NCBI GenBank assembly: GCA_039621445.1
Contig: CP154956.1
Span: forward strand, 47,349,291 to 47,413,290
Length of the DNA: 64,000 nt
DNA from: Euglena gracilis
Taxonomy: Eukaryota; Euglenida; Euglenophyceae; Euglenales
Direction of reading: 5' to 3'
In this document: piece by piece, positions 46,200-59,400 of the stretch
Numbering within the stretch: the first letter of the stretch is position 1
Layout: the number at the start of each line of letters is the position of its first letter
Position numbers and translations under genes: made by a program
The notes under the pieces: generated by a model
The model's database searches: none
What the model was told of the DNA's origin: nothing
Seen by the model: the letters and a program-made list of their open reading frames with translations, nothing else

Positions 46200-47490
46200 G
46201 CACCGGAAAGCAATTTATGCAATACTAGATAGTCAACTTATAGGCTTTTGCAAACCCCAGATTGTTCTCACCGTGTCCTTGTATTTGTGCCAAACTGGCA
46301 CCCTCTTTTTCCCTTTGGATGGCAGTAAGGTGAAATAATTTTGGGGTGAGGTCCCGGACCCCCATTTCAAGTTCGCAAATTTTAATTTTTTGAGGTCTCG
46401 GGGCCCAAGTTATTTGGTCATTGGGTGATCCTTTTACCCCCCCCCCCCGATTGAACCCCCCGTGAAATTCTTGAAAGGAGCCATAAAGCACGGGCTGAGT
46501 TGGTGAGAAAAAAAATTCAAACAGGGGGTCTCAAACAGACAAATTTTGGGGGGTTTTGCGGGGGGGGGGGGGCAAAAAACAAAATTTTGGGGGGGGGACC
46601 CAAAACCCAAAACCCAACCTTGTATTCAAGGTTGTCAAACTCATTGACACAGGTCGCTGATCGCTGCCATGGTCAGCCATGGTTGCACCAATGGGCTGGG
46701 CGACTTGGTTTTCGTTTTTATTTTGGGTGCTTTGTTGTTTTTGTTCATATTTGCTGTTCCGTTCACAGTTGTTGCTACAGATTCCTTAAACCCTATATGA
46801 CTGTATGACCGCAAACAACTTAAAAAGAGCAGGGATGCCAAACGATGCAAAGGATGAGACAGAGTGCAAGTTTTACAGTGTTATTGAGTGTGTGGTGGGG
46901 GCGGATTTTCTTTACGGACACAAGTTTGTTTCTGGTTTAAAAAAAACATTTTGGTCACGAGCCCAACCGTGCTCAGATGGACCACCCTTCTGCTTCCCCT
47001 GGCCTCACGATCATTCGCCTTCGAACTGACCGATGTCATATGGGGTTATTATAATTCCACCAACACCAATGACATCATCGTATTCAAGGTCACGAAACCT
47101 TCCCCCTTCCTTATCCCGCTTTTTTGTTTTGTTTTTTTTGTCTCGCTTTCCTTGCTGGTTTCCTCCTGTGAAATAGAGCAGACCCAGGCTTTTGCAAAAG
47201 GGTGCAGTCCCCCCCCAGTGGACTGCACTGCTGTCCAAATTTGGCCAGTGGAAATCCCAGTGGACCCTGGAGTGAAATTTTTTTCCAGTGACAGGCGCGA
47301 AGCTCTGAAAAAAAATTTGGACAAAACTGGCCAAAAAACGTCCAGTGACACCTCGGGCTCCGCACTTTGCCCTTTTGAGGCCATGCATTGCTTTTTGTTC
47401 GTTGGGTTAGGAGTCCCTCTTTAGTGCCTTTTTTTCCTTCCTCCCTCGAAAAAAAAACCGACCAGGGAGGAAGGGACACCAGCCTTGCGG
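46200..47490. other. Intergenic, with poly-C/G and a GCGCGAAGC repeat module
   Basis: Poly-C at 46439 and poly-G at 46560. A module at 47195-47350 shares CAGTGACAGGCGCGAAGC with the dispersed C/G-run family. An open plus-strand stretch at about 46985-47090 (RSFAFELTDVIWGYYNSTNT) precedes AAG|GTCACG and could be an exon. Confidence 0.4.
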
Positions 47491-47498
47491 TGCCATAA

Positions 47499-47858
<360 letters not shown>

Positions 47859-48479
47859 CCAACTCAGTGTGGTAGTTTTTCACCAAAACCTCGACACCGA
47901 ACTCAAAAACGGAGCCCGAGGCGTCCTAAGCTGCTCTCGCGGAAACTCCAGGTCTAGTGATGAGGGATTGTGTCAGTTGGGCATTCCCTGGCTGTAAAAT
48001 TTTTTGGGACAGTCTGCAAGGTGTGAAGAAACAAAAACTTTTTTGGGCGCGGCCCCCTCTGGCCCTTGAGCGCACGTTTTCTGACCTCACCAAGTTTAGA
48101 ATGATGTTTGCTTGTTCTGCGTAACAACCGAAAAAACGGCAGGACTTAAAATTACGTTGAAAGGAATAATACTAGGACAATAGCTGCACGCTAGATTGTC
48201 CATTGTTAGGAATCCTTTTCCTCCTGGCTGTCCGAAAACTTTTTGGGGGTTCCACGGATCATTTCAACCCCTTTACGTTGAAGCGAAGCCAAATTTCTGG
48301 ACGCCAAAATTGAAGTGAGGCAGTCACTCCCCGAATGGGTCCATGGATAATCCAAGGTAGTGAATTTGTTGGGTTGGTGTGAGGTGTGATTTTTTGTAAT
48401 TTTTTGCATGGCAGTGTCACTCATGTCTTGAAACTGCTTTTCTGTATATTGCGGGGCTAGAACTTTCAATTTGCGACCT

Positions 48480-49060
48480 AAAGGATGTCATCTAGGCAGG
48501 CAAAACCAAAAACCCTTGTTTTCTTCACTCTTTTTAAACAAAAACGTGCATTATTTGCATTCACTAGTAGGGGAGGGCGTTCAAACCAAAACAGTCCCCT
48601 GAATATTCAAAACTCTTCCCACATCTGCGTTCTGATGAATGTTTATATTGCTTTTGACAGCTCCAGATGGAAATAAGCGTTTTTCAGGTCCACCTTTGTG
48701 GCCCGCCCACATTCGTTTTTCCAGTTGAAAGAAAATTTCGAAAAATATGTTTACCTCTATTGACCTCCTTTTCTTTCAAAAAACAGGGCACCAGAAATTT
48801 TCTTCCCCGTGTATTGATTTCTGTGACTGCTCTTTCCTCCGTGTAATCTTTTAAGATGGACAAAGCTTGGGTGGTTTCTTCTGGTGCTTTTTTTCTTGTG
48901 CCTTGATACATGGGGCCTCCTGTAAAATTTGGTTCCACCAACTTCTGGATGAGTTGGGGAATTCTGGTGGAGGGCATACTGCTTCCACCACAGGGGCCTG
49001 GGTGGGAGTGTACGTCCAAGGACTTCCCTTTGACCCCTTTTGTCCCGGGAAATCCTGTTT
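48480..49060 (-). pseudogene. Decayed reverse transcriptase (DIRS- or gypsy-like)
   Basis: Minus-strand pieces in different frames retain the start of an RT domain: FLVPCFLKEKEVNRGKHIF (48680-48790), then KVDLKNAYFHLELSKAI at about 48696-48646, matching the catalytic DLKxAYFH motif, then CFGLNALPY, matching PFGL-xxAP. In-frame stops follow (TAA, TGA). A further open stretch at 48206-48469 (APQYTEKQFQDMSDTAMQKI) may be part of the same relic. Confidence 0.5.
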
Positions 49061-49139
49061 CGCTTTCTCCTGGTACGCATCTACTTAGGTGTCTAAAAAT
49101 CCTTGGAGTAACAAAACCCTTTTTCCCAATTCCCCTATG

Positions 49140-50235
49140 CTAAGGCAGAGCACAAGGCAAGTCGCTGTGTAAGGATTTTCCTTCACAGTCGTGTTCAGTC
49201 CTTTCAGAGGGTTATCCTCTTACTTCAAAACAATCAGAATGTGAAGAATAGAATACCACCTGTGAGGAAAAGAAATCACGCAGGCACGTGTGATACGTGT
49301 CGCTAAATCCCATAGGATCTGCCACGATCGTCCGGCTGTGTTTATCACAGCCGTCTGATTGTGACGGATCCAGACTCTGCAGATTTCCTACAGAGCTGGG
49401 ATCGTGCCTGGTACACATCCCCCTCCCAGGGCTATGCCCGATTTCCTTCTTGGACCAGGTCATCCCAGGTCCCGTCCGGATTTCGGACACAGTCCTGATC
49501 GGGTTCTGCTTTCCAGAACACGGATCTCTTTTCTCCACAGGGGCGCAACCCAAAAACCCGAAAACGCGCAAAAGGTTACCGCTTATCGCGGTTACCTATT
49601 AGCCGTTTCGGCTTAGGGGTGCGAAAAAGCCCACTGTGGGAAACGGGGCTGGCAGGTTTCCTGTCAAAGTGTCCCATCCACCCACTTTGGGTGTGCCAAA
49701 GGCACGCGGGGTTGGTCAAGCGTATTCGCTGAAAACCCGAGGGGAGAGGTGTGGAAGGGGGGGGGCAGGCTCCTATCCTGGTCATACCCGGATAGGGCTC
49801 CTAGGCGGTCATATCCGCACTAGGAAACAAAAGCCTACTTACAAAACCGACTGCCGGCGACAGCTTTGCGGGGGTGGGGGGAAAGTAGGGAGGAGAGGGG
49901 GGCTGGCTTAGGCCAGAACAGAATTTTTGCTGTCTGGCAGCCTTAAGGGGCCTTAGGGCCGAAAAGTGACAAGTTGGCCTATTATTACGGCGTGCGCGCT
50001 GTGTGCTGTGTGTCACTTAGCGGCTTGCCAGGTTTCCCGGCTGCCAAGGTCTTCACAGCAGCAGCTCCTTCACGACGCAATAAGAGGCGATTACCTCTTG
50101 CAGACAGTTTCCGTCCGCATGGCCATGGGTAGAGGGGGGGGGGCGGGGGGGGGGGCTCTTGGATGCTTCCATCCAGAGCGCAGAGTGATACAGACCCAGG
50201 TTCATCCCAGGGCTGTTTAGCGATTTCCGCTACCA
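49140..50235 (-). other. Probable 3' untranslated/LTR zone of the retroelement
   Basis: No ORF. It is rich in perfect short hairpins (AGCCG TTT CGGCT at 49601; GTGCC AAA GGCAC at 49693; CAGG TTT CCTG at 49653). Position after the last coding region and before unrelated sequence suits a 3' LTR, but LTR ends cannot be fixed without the partner copy. Confidence 0.4.
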
Positions 50236-50239
50236 GTGT

Positions 50240-50765
<526 letters not shown>

Positions 50766-50788
50766 GTGTCCCGGCTCCATGCCGGCCC

Positions 50789-52990
50789 TTACCTTCCCTG
50801 GGCCCGGTAATGCCGTTTCGGCCTTCCCCTCCGTTCCAGCCGCCAATAGTCAGGGCGGGAGTCCAAGGGATCTTCGACAAGGACCAGCTGGAGTTGTGAT
50901 GGCTGTGGCCCGTCGACGAGCCATGTTTCTGGCGATTCGTATTCAAAATCAGGTGCCACCCAGTACCGAACCTATCCTTCGGGGACTGTCTGCTTGGTTG
51001 CGCTCGCTCTTTCCGCGAGGAACCACTGCAGCTTCTCCCAGAATTTCCTGGGCAGAGTGGCTGGCCAGATGAAGTAGTTCATCCGTGGGTGATTGGCTGA
51101 CACCTGCGGGGCATTCCACGGGTGGAAGTCAATTGGCATGTGATACGCACATTCCGCGCGGACTGTATGGGGTCGTAATATGGCCCCAAGCCAGTCTTTC
51201 CAGGTCATCCCGTGGTTTTCGGGTGGCCATTGTGGCAGACACCAGCGACCGTTTCGGTCCTGGGTTTGGAACAGGCGAAAAAGTATCTTTTCCCTGTCTG
51301 CTGTCTCCCAGAGGTAAGGTAATCTTACCCCTGCTTCCTCAGCCGCGAGGCGTATCGCCCCACTGTCGATCTGCCACCCACGGGCCATTCCCGTGTGTCG
51401 GTAGTCGTCAAGCTTGAGGTTGGAGTACTTAAAAAAATCCTTGTACTTTTTGTGCAAGGTGGAGTATTCCTCCAGTGGCTTCTGGGCACTTGGCACGATT
51501 GTGCGAACTGCGCCTTCCGCAGTTTGCCAGAAGGTACCTCGAAGGCAATTGACGCAGAGTATCGGTACATTCGTACCGTCTCGCTCGGTGTAGCTAAAAT
51601 TGTGCTTGTGGGTCCAACTGTCCACGCACTTGGCGCATACCAAGGCGGCACAGTTGGGGATGTATACATCCTTGTGGAACGATTTCCGATCCACAGGGTT
51701 GCACACATGGACGAGGGGTAATCCCAGGTCAGGTGCACTGTTATACATCTTGTGGCATACAGTGCAAAGCCACACAAAACGGTTTTCCGTTGTTTTGTCG
51801 ATGAGGAATTCCTCACCGAAGTATTGGGCCAAAACACGGGGGGATCTGGAATTGTAATAATTCCAGGTCACGTTCTGATCAAAGGACCATTTTCGGCCCT
51901 GACAGAACAGTGGCTCAATCCACCGGTTGAGGCATTGCTGTGTCCTCAGTTTGTGGTCGATCATCATGTACCTGTTTTTCAGGTCATGAATCTCAGGATC
52001 ATCCTGATTGACCGCGTTCCAGTCGATGATAACTTCGTCTTCCGAAGGTGTCTCGGCTGTTGAGGCGCGGGATTTTCCCTGCCCCTTTGACGAAGGTTTC
52101 GGCTGTGAGGTTTTCCCATAGCCGGATGATGCGACGTGCGTGAATCCTTGTCCCGAGGTTGATCCCCGAGAAGAGGATGCAGCACTCTGGCCGCCAGCAC
52201 CACCACCGCCTTTCGGTGGGGGCTGATCACCAGATTTCGGTGTGGGCTTACAAGGTGCGGCGCCCGGCTTTGATTTTGCCGGGGCCTTCGGACTTCCGGT
52301 TTCCGGAGCATCCGAGGGCCGCCGATCGGCGTCGCGCTTGCTTGCCCAGGTGCGTGGTGACGCTTGGGACGGGGGTCTTCTCCCCGACACCGAGCGTCGT
52401 TGACCTTCAGCAGGGGTTTCCCGAGCTGAGGGTCGTCCTACGCGTTCCCTCGCGGCTTCCGTGGGTTTCCCAGGGGCAGCCGTGGGGGATGGTGTGGGTG
52501 TAGGCTTGGCTGGCGCACTTCGCGCTGGTTGAGCCTGTGGTGGGGGCATGGACGTCCGCTCAGCCTGTTTTTCAGGCGCCGGTGTCCGTGTGCCTGAATG
52601 CTTTGGTGCAGTGGCGGTGGAAATGCGCTGAGGTGTGGGTTCATCCCGTGCCTCGGCTGGCGCTACCGGTGCTGATACAGGTTCATCCCGTACTGGCACG
52701 GTTGTTGTTGTCTCCACTGCGATTGCTGTCTGTTCGCCTTCCGTCCGTGTCGCTTCCGACACCGGTGGTGGCGCCGCCGCTGGGGGAGGTTCATCCTCCA
52801 CCATGGCTGTTGTGTCAGGTGTGTCTTCCGCCGGCTGGGCAGTTTCCGCCGCAGCCGTGGAAGAACTGGCCGCAGTGCCACGTGGAGTGACAACTGCGAT
52901 CAGGGACCGCAAACCACCGAGTACGCGTCCGCCCAGCGAGGTGCGTCGATCAGGTTCTTGACCTGAAGTGGGCCCCTCCGCTGGCTCCAC
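50789..52990 (-). CDS. Extra 3' coding region, distal part: Pro/Ala/Thr-rich plus Cys/His domain
   Basis: Open from about 53060 (no ATG in frame near the start) to a TAG at 50972-50974, then open again to a TAA at 50789-50791 with normal-looking peptide ([20 protein letters not shown]). The first ~300 residues are low complexity. A folded part follows with [20 protein letters not shown] and a cysteine-rich region ([32 protein letters not shown]) that looks zinc-binding, then [20 protein letters not shown]. No known retroelement domain, signal peptide or membrane segment is visible. It is frame-shifted by one relative to the upstream part near 53000. Read as the C-terminal half of a large unknown protein in the env position. 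Confidence 0.55.
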
Positions 52991-55900
52991 TGTCGCCGGG
53001 GATTCCCCGGAAACGGGGAGCTTGAGGCGTGATACCTCAGGCGTGTGGGTACCGTTTCCGGCGGGTTTTCCCGCGGAGGGGTTGGTACACCCGCTGTACT
53101 CAGTGATCTGGGTCTGGTTGGGACACTTGTCATTTCAACTGCCAGCAACCCTAGGCGCTGGGCAGTTTCTGCCACAGTGTCCAGCATCACGACGGATGGG
53201 CTACGTTTTTCCCGCGCCAGGGGATCCGCTGGCTGAGGATCATCCTCGGCCATGGGGACCTCTTCCTCCTCCTCTTCCTCCTCCGCTTCCGGAGGGTAGT
53301 CCTCTGTGTGGAGTTGTGCTGCAGTACGCGGGTCTTTTCCGCTCCTGTAGCACCCTTGTGCATCTGACAAGCGGTAAAAGCTTATACTTTCACCTGTCAG
53401 ATTGGGGTATGGGGGTGGCCACGACGCTCTCACCCAGCTTCCGGGTGGAGGCCGTCGTTCGGCGTCGTTGATCCGGCGGACGCCTTCCCACTGCGATCCA
53501 AGGTTCCCTCCCATACCATCCTCTCCTGTGTTTTCCAGGAAAGCGGGCAATGGGACCACATGCCGAGTTCGGCCTATGTCGCGTGCTGCGAAAAAAGGTT
53601 CGAACTCCTGCCAGTCGAGGATATCCCCGAACTGGGTATCCAGGGGTTCCGGGAGGCCGATTGCTGCCTCCTGCCAGTCCGGGCGCAGGTTTATCCTGCG
53701 TCGGTCTGGGCCATGAGGTCTGGCGTCCACCTCGGTGTATCCCCGAGGTAACCACTTCCTGTGGATATCCACATCAGTGGTCATCTGTTCCAGGAAATAA
53801 ATGTAGACTTCCAGGACGTAGGTAATCCACGCCCTGCGCCAGCACTGTTGCAGCAGAAATATTTTCTGCCGGTGCTGTTTCAGCACCTTTCGGTCTTGCG
53901 TTCCGATACTGGGATTCCGGCACTGATGCAGGAGGAATCTCCTGGTCAGCTGGCTGCCGGCATTCTCGGCAGTCGGAGGCGGTTTTCCGCGCTCCCCGAA
54001 ACCCCAGAAGTCAACAATGTGAACTTCCTTGCAAAACTGGCAGTCCAGTTTGTACCGCTGGGGATACGCGGGGTCCACGTCCAGGACCTTGAACAGCATG
54101 CCATACATGCTGTCCAAGAATACTTGGAGATTGCGCGTCAACATTACCGCGGCCTGCGCCTGGAGTTTCTCCGGCAGGGGGTATTATTTCCACGGGATTC
54201 CCAGTGCTCCGACGGAATACATGTGGTTGAAGATTTCCTTCAACTGTGCTACGAACGTTTCGTCGTCAGGACATGTGCCCAAACAGTCGGCATACGTCTG
54301 ACCGTTTCGGTCGGTAAAGATGCCAAAGTTCTGGCAGGGGTATCCCAGTCAGAACCATAGCTCCCAGAAACCGGACATCCGGTCCAGGACAACTTCATCT
54401 GAATGAGGGTATCCCTCAAACGCATAAAGTTCGGAACTGTAGAAAAATCTTTTGCAGTGATCGTACATACGATTCTGCACCACTTCGAGCACCGCATCCG
54501 GTGGTCGGTGGATCACGTTGCTTACGTTTGTAAACTGCTGGAGATCTTCGTCGATTTTCGGCCAGGTCTCCTGCAGGTAGGTGAATACCACAGTAACGTC
54601 ATCGTCCTTCGTTTTCGAAGGTCCGCCCTTGCCTGCTGGGGGTCCGGCAGATTTTCCGCCTTTGCCTGGAGTTGGCCAAGCGGCTTTTCCACCTTTCTCC
54701 TGGCCTTTTCCTTTTCCTTTACCCTTGCCCTTACCTTTACCCTTACCCTTCGTGTTAGACAGCCATTCGAATGTCGCCCGGTAATCCGGGTTAATGTATT
54801 CCCAGTATTCTGGGTCTTCTGGCGTAAACACAGGGTAAGTCACGGATTCCGTGCTTGGCGTTCGAGCAAATTCCTGCTCAGCGTCACCACGATTCGAGTA
54901 AACCGGTGCGATCGGGGATGGTCGGGTTTCCAGACGTGCCCGTTCTGCCGTCACGTCTGGCGCTGGCGGAGCTTCCTCCTCAGCGTCGACGTGCATCGCC
55001 GCGGGCGGATTTTCCGACCTCGGCGAGCGGCGCTGTGGCTGCGGCGTCAGATTTTCCGGGCCGCGGTCACGCTTGCCGGCGGCAGAGCTTGTGGGTCGTG
55101 CTGATGGCGCTTCCGCCACAGCAACGTCCTGCTGTCGCGCTGGTTGACTTGATCGTGGAGGAGCTGGGACTCCTGTGAGAGCCGACACAGCAGCATCATA
55201 CTGCTAACGCTCTTCCCGTGTCATTTCCGCCCGGGCAGGGTATCCCTGGCCGGCTGAAACAGGGGGACGACGTGCTATTTGTCGTGGGATTGTCACAGCA
55301 TATTCATACTGTTGACGCTCCTCCTCGGTCTAGAACGGCCGGCCAGTCCACGGGTTAACGGGTTCATCCCGTGCCGGGGGAACTGGTGCCGCACGAGGCG
55401 CTGCCGCGGCTTCCCGCGGACGAGCGCTTCGGGCCGCGTCGGACGTCGGGGGAGGGTTTCCCTGCGCAGGACGTCGTGGGATAGGGTCAGGTATGGTTGG
55501 GTGGGGTTGAGGTGGATACACGTACTGATCCCGTGGCATTGGCGCCTCCTGGGGGTAATCCCCAGAGACGGTGTACTGAGACACATGCTCCTGCGCAGGA
55601 TAATCCCGCCGGGGCATGCGCTCAGGGGATCGAAAAATACTTTCTTTCACACGTGGGTGTTCACTCCGGACAGGTGCTTCCACCGTCTCTTCCTCGGGGA
55701 ATCCGGGGGAGTGAGCACGAAAATGTGCAGTGTAAGTGCCAACTGGTGGTACCTGCCGTGCTACCTATGGCGGGACTTCCACGCCCAGGTCACGCATGGT
55801 AATGTCCGCCGCGAATCCCGACGCGTCCGGGTCGGTGTAATACACCAGACCGGTCATCGTCGCCTGGGCGCACATACACCACAGGGCCGGAGGGGTATTC

Positions 55901-56244
55901 GCGATGGTCAAAATTTTACGGCAGTGGTCATCCCACAGTGCCTGGGTTAGGTGGTCTGGTGCCGGGTTTGCGCTCATACGCATAACCCGGTTCATCGTCT
56001 CCGCCGTGCGGTGGATCATCACACTCGCATACGGTGGGAGGCGACGGGAGCCTGATGGCTGAGATGGCCGCGCTTCCGCGGTCATCGGGGTCATCCTGCT
56101 ACTGCTGCTGGCTTCAGGGTTTCCCTGAGCCGCAGTCCGTGCAGGTGGCTGCGTACCGTATCGGTACGCATATTGGTCAGGTTGTGGGTGAGTGGTGGGT
56201 TGGTAAGGCGGTCCTCCGCCTGGCTCCCTTCCACCGGGCAGCAT
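52900..56244 (-). CDS. Extra 3' coding region, proximal part, interrupted by in-frame stops
   Basis: ATG at 56244, 163 nt after the pol stop and about 90 nt after a good 3' splice site. One frame stays coding-like to 52900 but contains TAG at 55765, 55330 and 55204, TGA at 54349 and TAA at 54184. Contents in order: Pro/Gln-rich start, a helical segment (HRTAETMNRVMRMSANPAPD), charged linkers, a GK dipeptide run near 54700, VTVVFTYLQETWPKIDEDLQ, CLGTCPDDETFVAQLKEIF, YKLDCQFCKEVHIVDFWGFG and an acidic run. The coding character on both sides of each stop shows these were one ORF. No homology recognised. Confidence 0.55.
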
Positions 56245-56334
56245 GATACCGCCCGGGGTCGGTACGGTGGGATGTTTGGGTTGTTGGTTGTAAGGTGTGT
56301 AAGGGTAACCGCTGGAGTATTATTTGCTAAAAAG

Positions 56335-56390
56335 TCTGCGGAAAGAAAGAATGATAAGAATCAATGATAAAAAGAAGAGAAATCAACACG
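56335..56390 (-). promoter_or_regulatory. Candidate 3' splice site before the extra ORF
   Basis: On the coding strand a pyrimidine-rich stretch ending TCATTCTTTCTTTCCGCAG (AG at 56337-56336) lies just after the pol stop and upstream of the ATG at 56244. This is where a spliced subgenomic mRNA for an env-position gene would need an acceptor. The donor is not identified. Confidence 0.35.
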
Positions 56391-56406
56391 GGTTTCCCAT
56401 GCGTTC

Positions 56407-59400
56407 TCAAAAACTTGTCATGGAAACATCAATGTTATGCTTCTTGTTCCACAGCTTCCAATCTTGCTGGACATACCCAACAAAACTGGTTGCTGGCTCC
56501 CAAGTGTCCTCCTCGGGCCCATACCCTTTCCAGCGGACCTTCCAAAGGTGCATACCTTTGTCGATTTTGTGATCGATAATTTTATCGACTACAAAGTCGT
56601 CCGTCTCAGGTAATCTGGAACGGGGTTTGAAGTGCAGACACGGGATGGGTTTCCCATCCGGTGGCGACAGGTATGGCTTGAAGTCGTCCATATGAACGTC
56701 CTCAACACCATTCGGTAATGCAACCTTGTAACGCCCGCTGGTACCTAGTCTTTCTAGGATTTCACAGGGGCCGAGCCAGAGGGGGTCCAGCTTGGAAGAC
56801 TGCATGCGAGTACGGCTATTCCGCACCCACACGCGGTCACCGGGACTATACACAGGTGACTTGAAATTCTGCAAAAACGATTTCCGTTTGGTTGCATGAA
56901 TATCAGTCACGCGCTTCTGGACTGCAGAACGTAGATTTTCTACTTCCGCAAACCAGGTCTCGCAACTGACACTCGTTCGGGCGGGTCTCTCCGAAGGGAC
57001 ATCCCCTATGGCCGGAGGGTCCCGTCCGAAAACTAATTTATAGGGGGAGTGAGGCAAAACCAACCCTGGTAGGGTATTGATATAAAACAAAGACCATGGT
57101 AGAACTGATATCCAGTTGCTGCGCGAGTCAGCCAGTGAAAGGCGAAGCATATTCACGACGGATTTCACGGCTGCCTCGGCTCTACCATTGCCTTTGGGTC
57201 GGTATATAATGGAAAAATGTTGCTCGATTCCGAGTAAACCGCACAAAGTGGTGAAAAACCTTGAAGAAATCAAATGGTCTTGATCACTCACGATTTCATT
57301 CGGTAAACCCATTAAGCAAATGCATTTCTCCAAAAATATAGTTGCCAAACTTTGGGCAGTCAACCCTGACTTCTGGCATGGAATGGCTACAATGTACCCA
57401 CTCAGCCTGCAGACGACAACAAAAACGTAATCGTAAATTTTGTCGTCTGTTCCTTTGCACGGTTCTAATTCCAGAAAATCCATGCAGAGGGATGTAAAAA
57501 TGTCAGGGGGTACGGGGAAAAAGTCCATCGTACCAGGGGGGGTACCTCTGCGGGGTTTTACCGCTTGACAAATTTGACACCGTTGCGCTATTCGCAAACA
57601 GCGTGAGTAAAGCTCTTTCTCGCTCAGGGTTGTGCAATACCTGCGGCCCACCAACGAAAGAAGTTTGGGGGCCCCAGGGTGACCGTGGTTGTGATAACAC
57701 AAAATCACATCATCAACCAGGTCCTGGGGGATACAATATTTGTAACCCGATTCATTGCGAAAAACCAACCGTAAAGGTGAAAGAGTGTAATTGTCCAGCA
57801 CTTCGCCATTACGAAGTCTGGTGACAATGGTGTCATACACCGGATCACGACTATAATCCCATTCGCGAAAGAACAGTGGGGAAGGGGACTCCGTGCGCGT
57901 AATACGCCGGGGTCCGGACGTGCTTCCACGTCGGCGCCTTCCGCGCACTGGTGCGACCAGGAATAGTTGTGAAACGGGAAAAGAATCCAAAAGATTATCC
58001 GCAGCGTCGTTTCGACGTGCGTATTCTTCAGCTTCCTGACTTCCATGGAAAGTCGCGTCTCCCTCATCCGGGTTCCCAGGGTAATACCAAGGGGCCCGAC
58101 TGAGCGGATCCGCTACTTTTTGTGTGTGACCAGGGGTATAAATAACCACAAGGTTGAATTGACTCAAGAACTCATGCCATCTGCATCGCCTTCCGACCGA
58201 TGACATGGCCTTGTTCAAATCCTCGGTGTACCAGTGTTGGAGACTCTCATGGTCGGTCTTGACGAGGATCTGGACGAGGCTGCTGGCTACCCAGCTTCGG
58301 AATTTCTGGAGTATAAGCACGATTGCGTAGGTTTCCTTCTCGCGTATACTCCACTTGACTTGACCTTTTCCATCGTCGCCCTGTAACTTTCTGCTGAAGA
58401 AAGCCACAGCTCGGAGCTCATCCGCCGCGTTATGCTGGCTAAGAACTCCGCCAACAGCGTAATCGCTGCTGTCGACTTCCAGGACATAGGGTTTACACGG
58501 GTCCGCGATTTCGAGGACAACATTCTCCAAAAGCAAAACCTTGATTTTCTCAAGGGCCTCGCGCATTTGGTCATCCCAAATGACTTTGGTGTTGTCAACA
58601 GCCCGGTTTTTGAGCTGTTTGGTGAGGGGCACCGCGATTTTCGCGAAGTCCTTCATATAAATCGCGTAGTATTGGGCTAATCCCAAAAATCCTTTGAGGT
58701 GAGTAATCGTTTTGATTACCTCAGGGGTCCATTTCTTAATGGCTTCGAGTTTACTCGGAGCGGCTTTCCGCTGTCCATTGCTGAGGATGTGACCGCAAAA
58801 TTTTATAAGTATCCGAAACAAATGCATTTTCGCGCCTTTCGCGAAAAGCACATGTTTTTGAAAAGCGGTTAATACCGCGCAAACATGGTGGAAGTGTGTG
58901 ACGAGGATATCCTCGCTCGATTTTGCGGATGGTGGTGGTGTTCCCACCAGCACATCATCAATGTACACAATGGCAAACGGTAAATCGCGTAGAACCCATT
59001 GTATCATGCGTTGAAACATGGCTGGGCCATTCTTAACACCCATGGGGAGTACCGTCCATTGGTACACACCCTTGGATGTCACGAATGCCGTGTATGGTTG
59101 GGAGTCAGGGTGCAAGTGCATTTGGTGAAAACCGTCCTCCAGATCGAAAATTGACCACAACCGGTTTTCCGATTGTTTGGTGATCAAATCCTCGATCAGG
59201 GGGAGCGGGAAGGGATCATCCCTTGTTTGGGAGTTCAGGTACCGGTAATCCAGCACCAGTCTCCATTTCTTCTGACCTGAGGGGTCTGGGGGTTTAGGAA
59301 CAACAAATGCCTGGGATGTCCACTCGCTTTTCGAGGGTACAATCCACTTGCGCTGAATAAGCTTCTCAATCATTTCATTGAGAGCTTGTTCGCGTTCTCC

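Noticed and set aside
50972-55767. Reassigned genetic code with UAG/UAA as glutamine (as in some ulvophyte algae and ciliates)
   Set aside because: Pol and the CYP97 exons contain dozens of Gln codons, all CAA or CAG, so the stops in the extra region are local.
51395-56246. Plus-strand ORFs opposite the retroelement extra region
   Set aside because: Shadows of a GC-rich minus-strand coding region; no motifs of their own.
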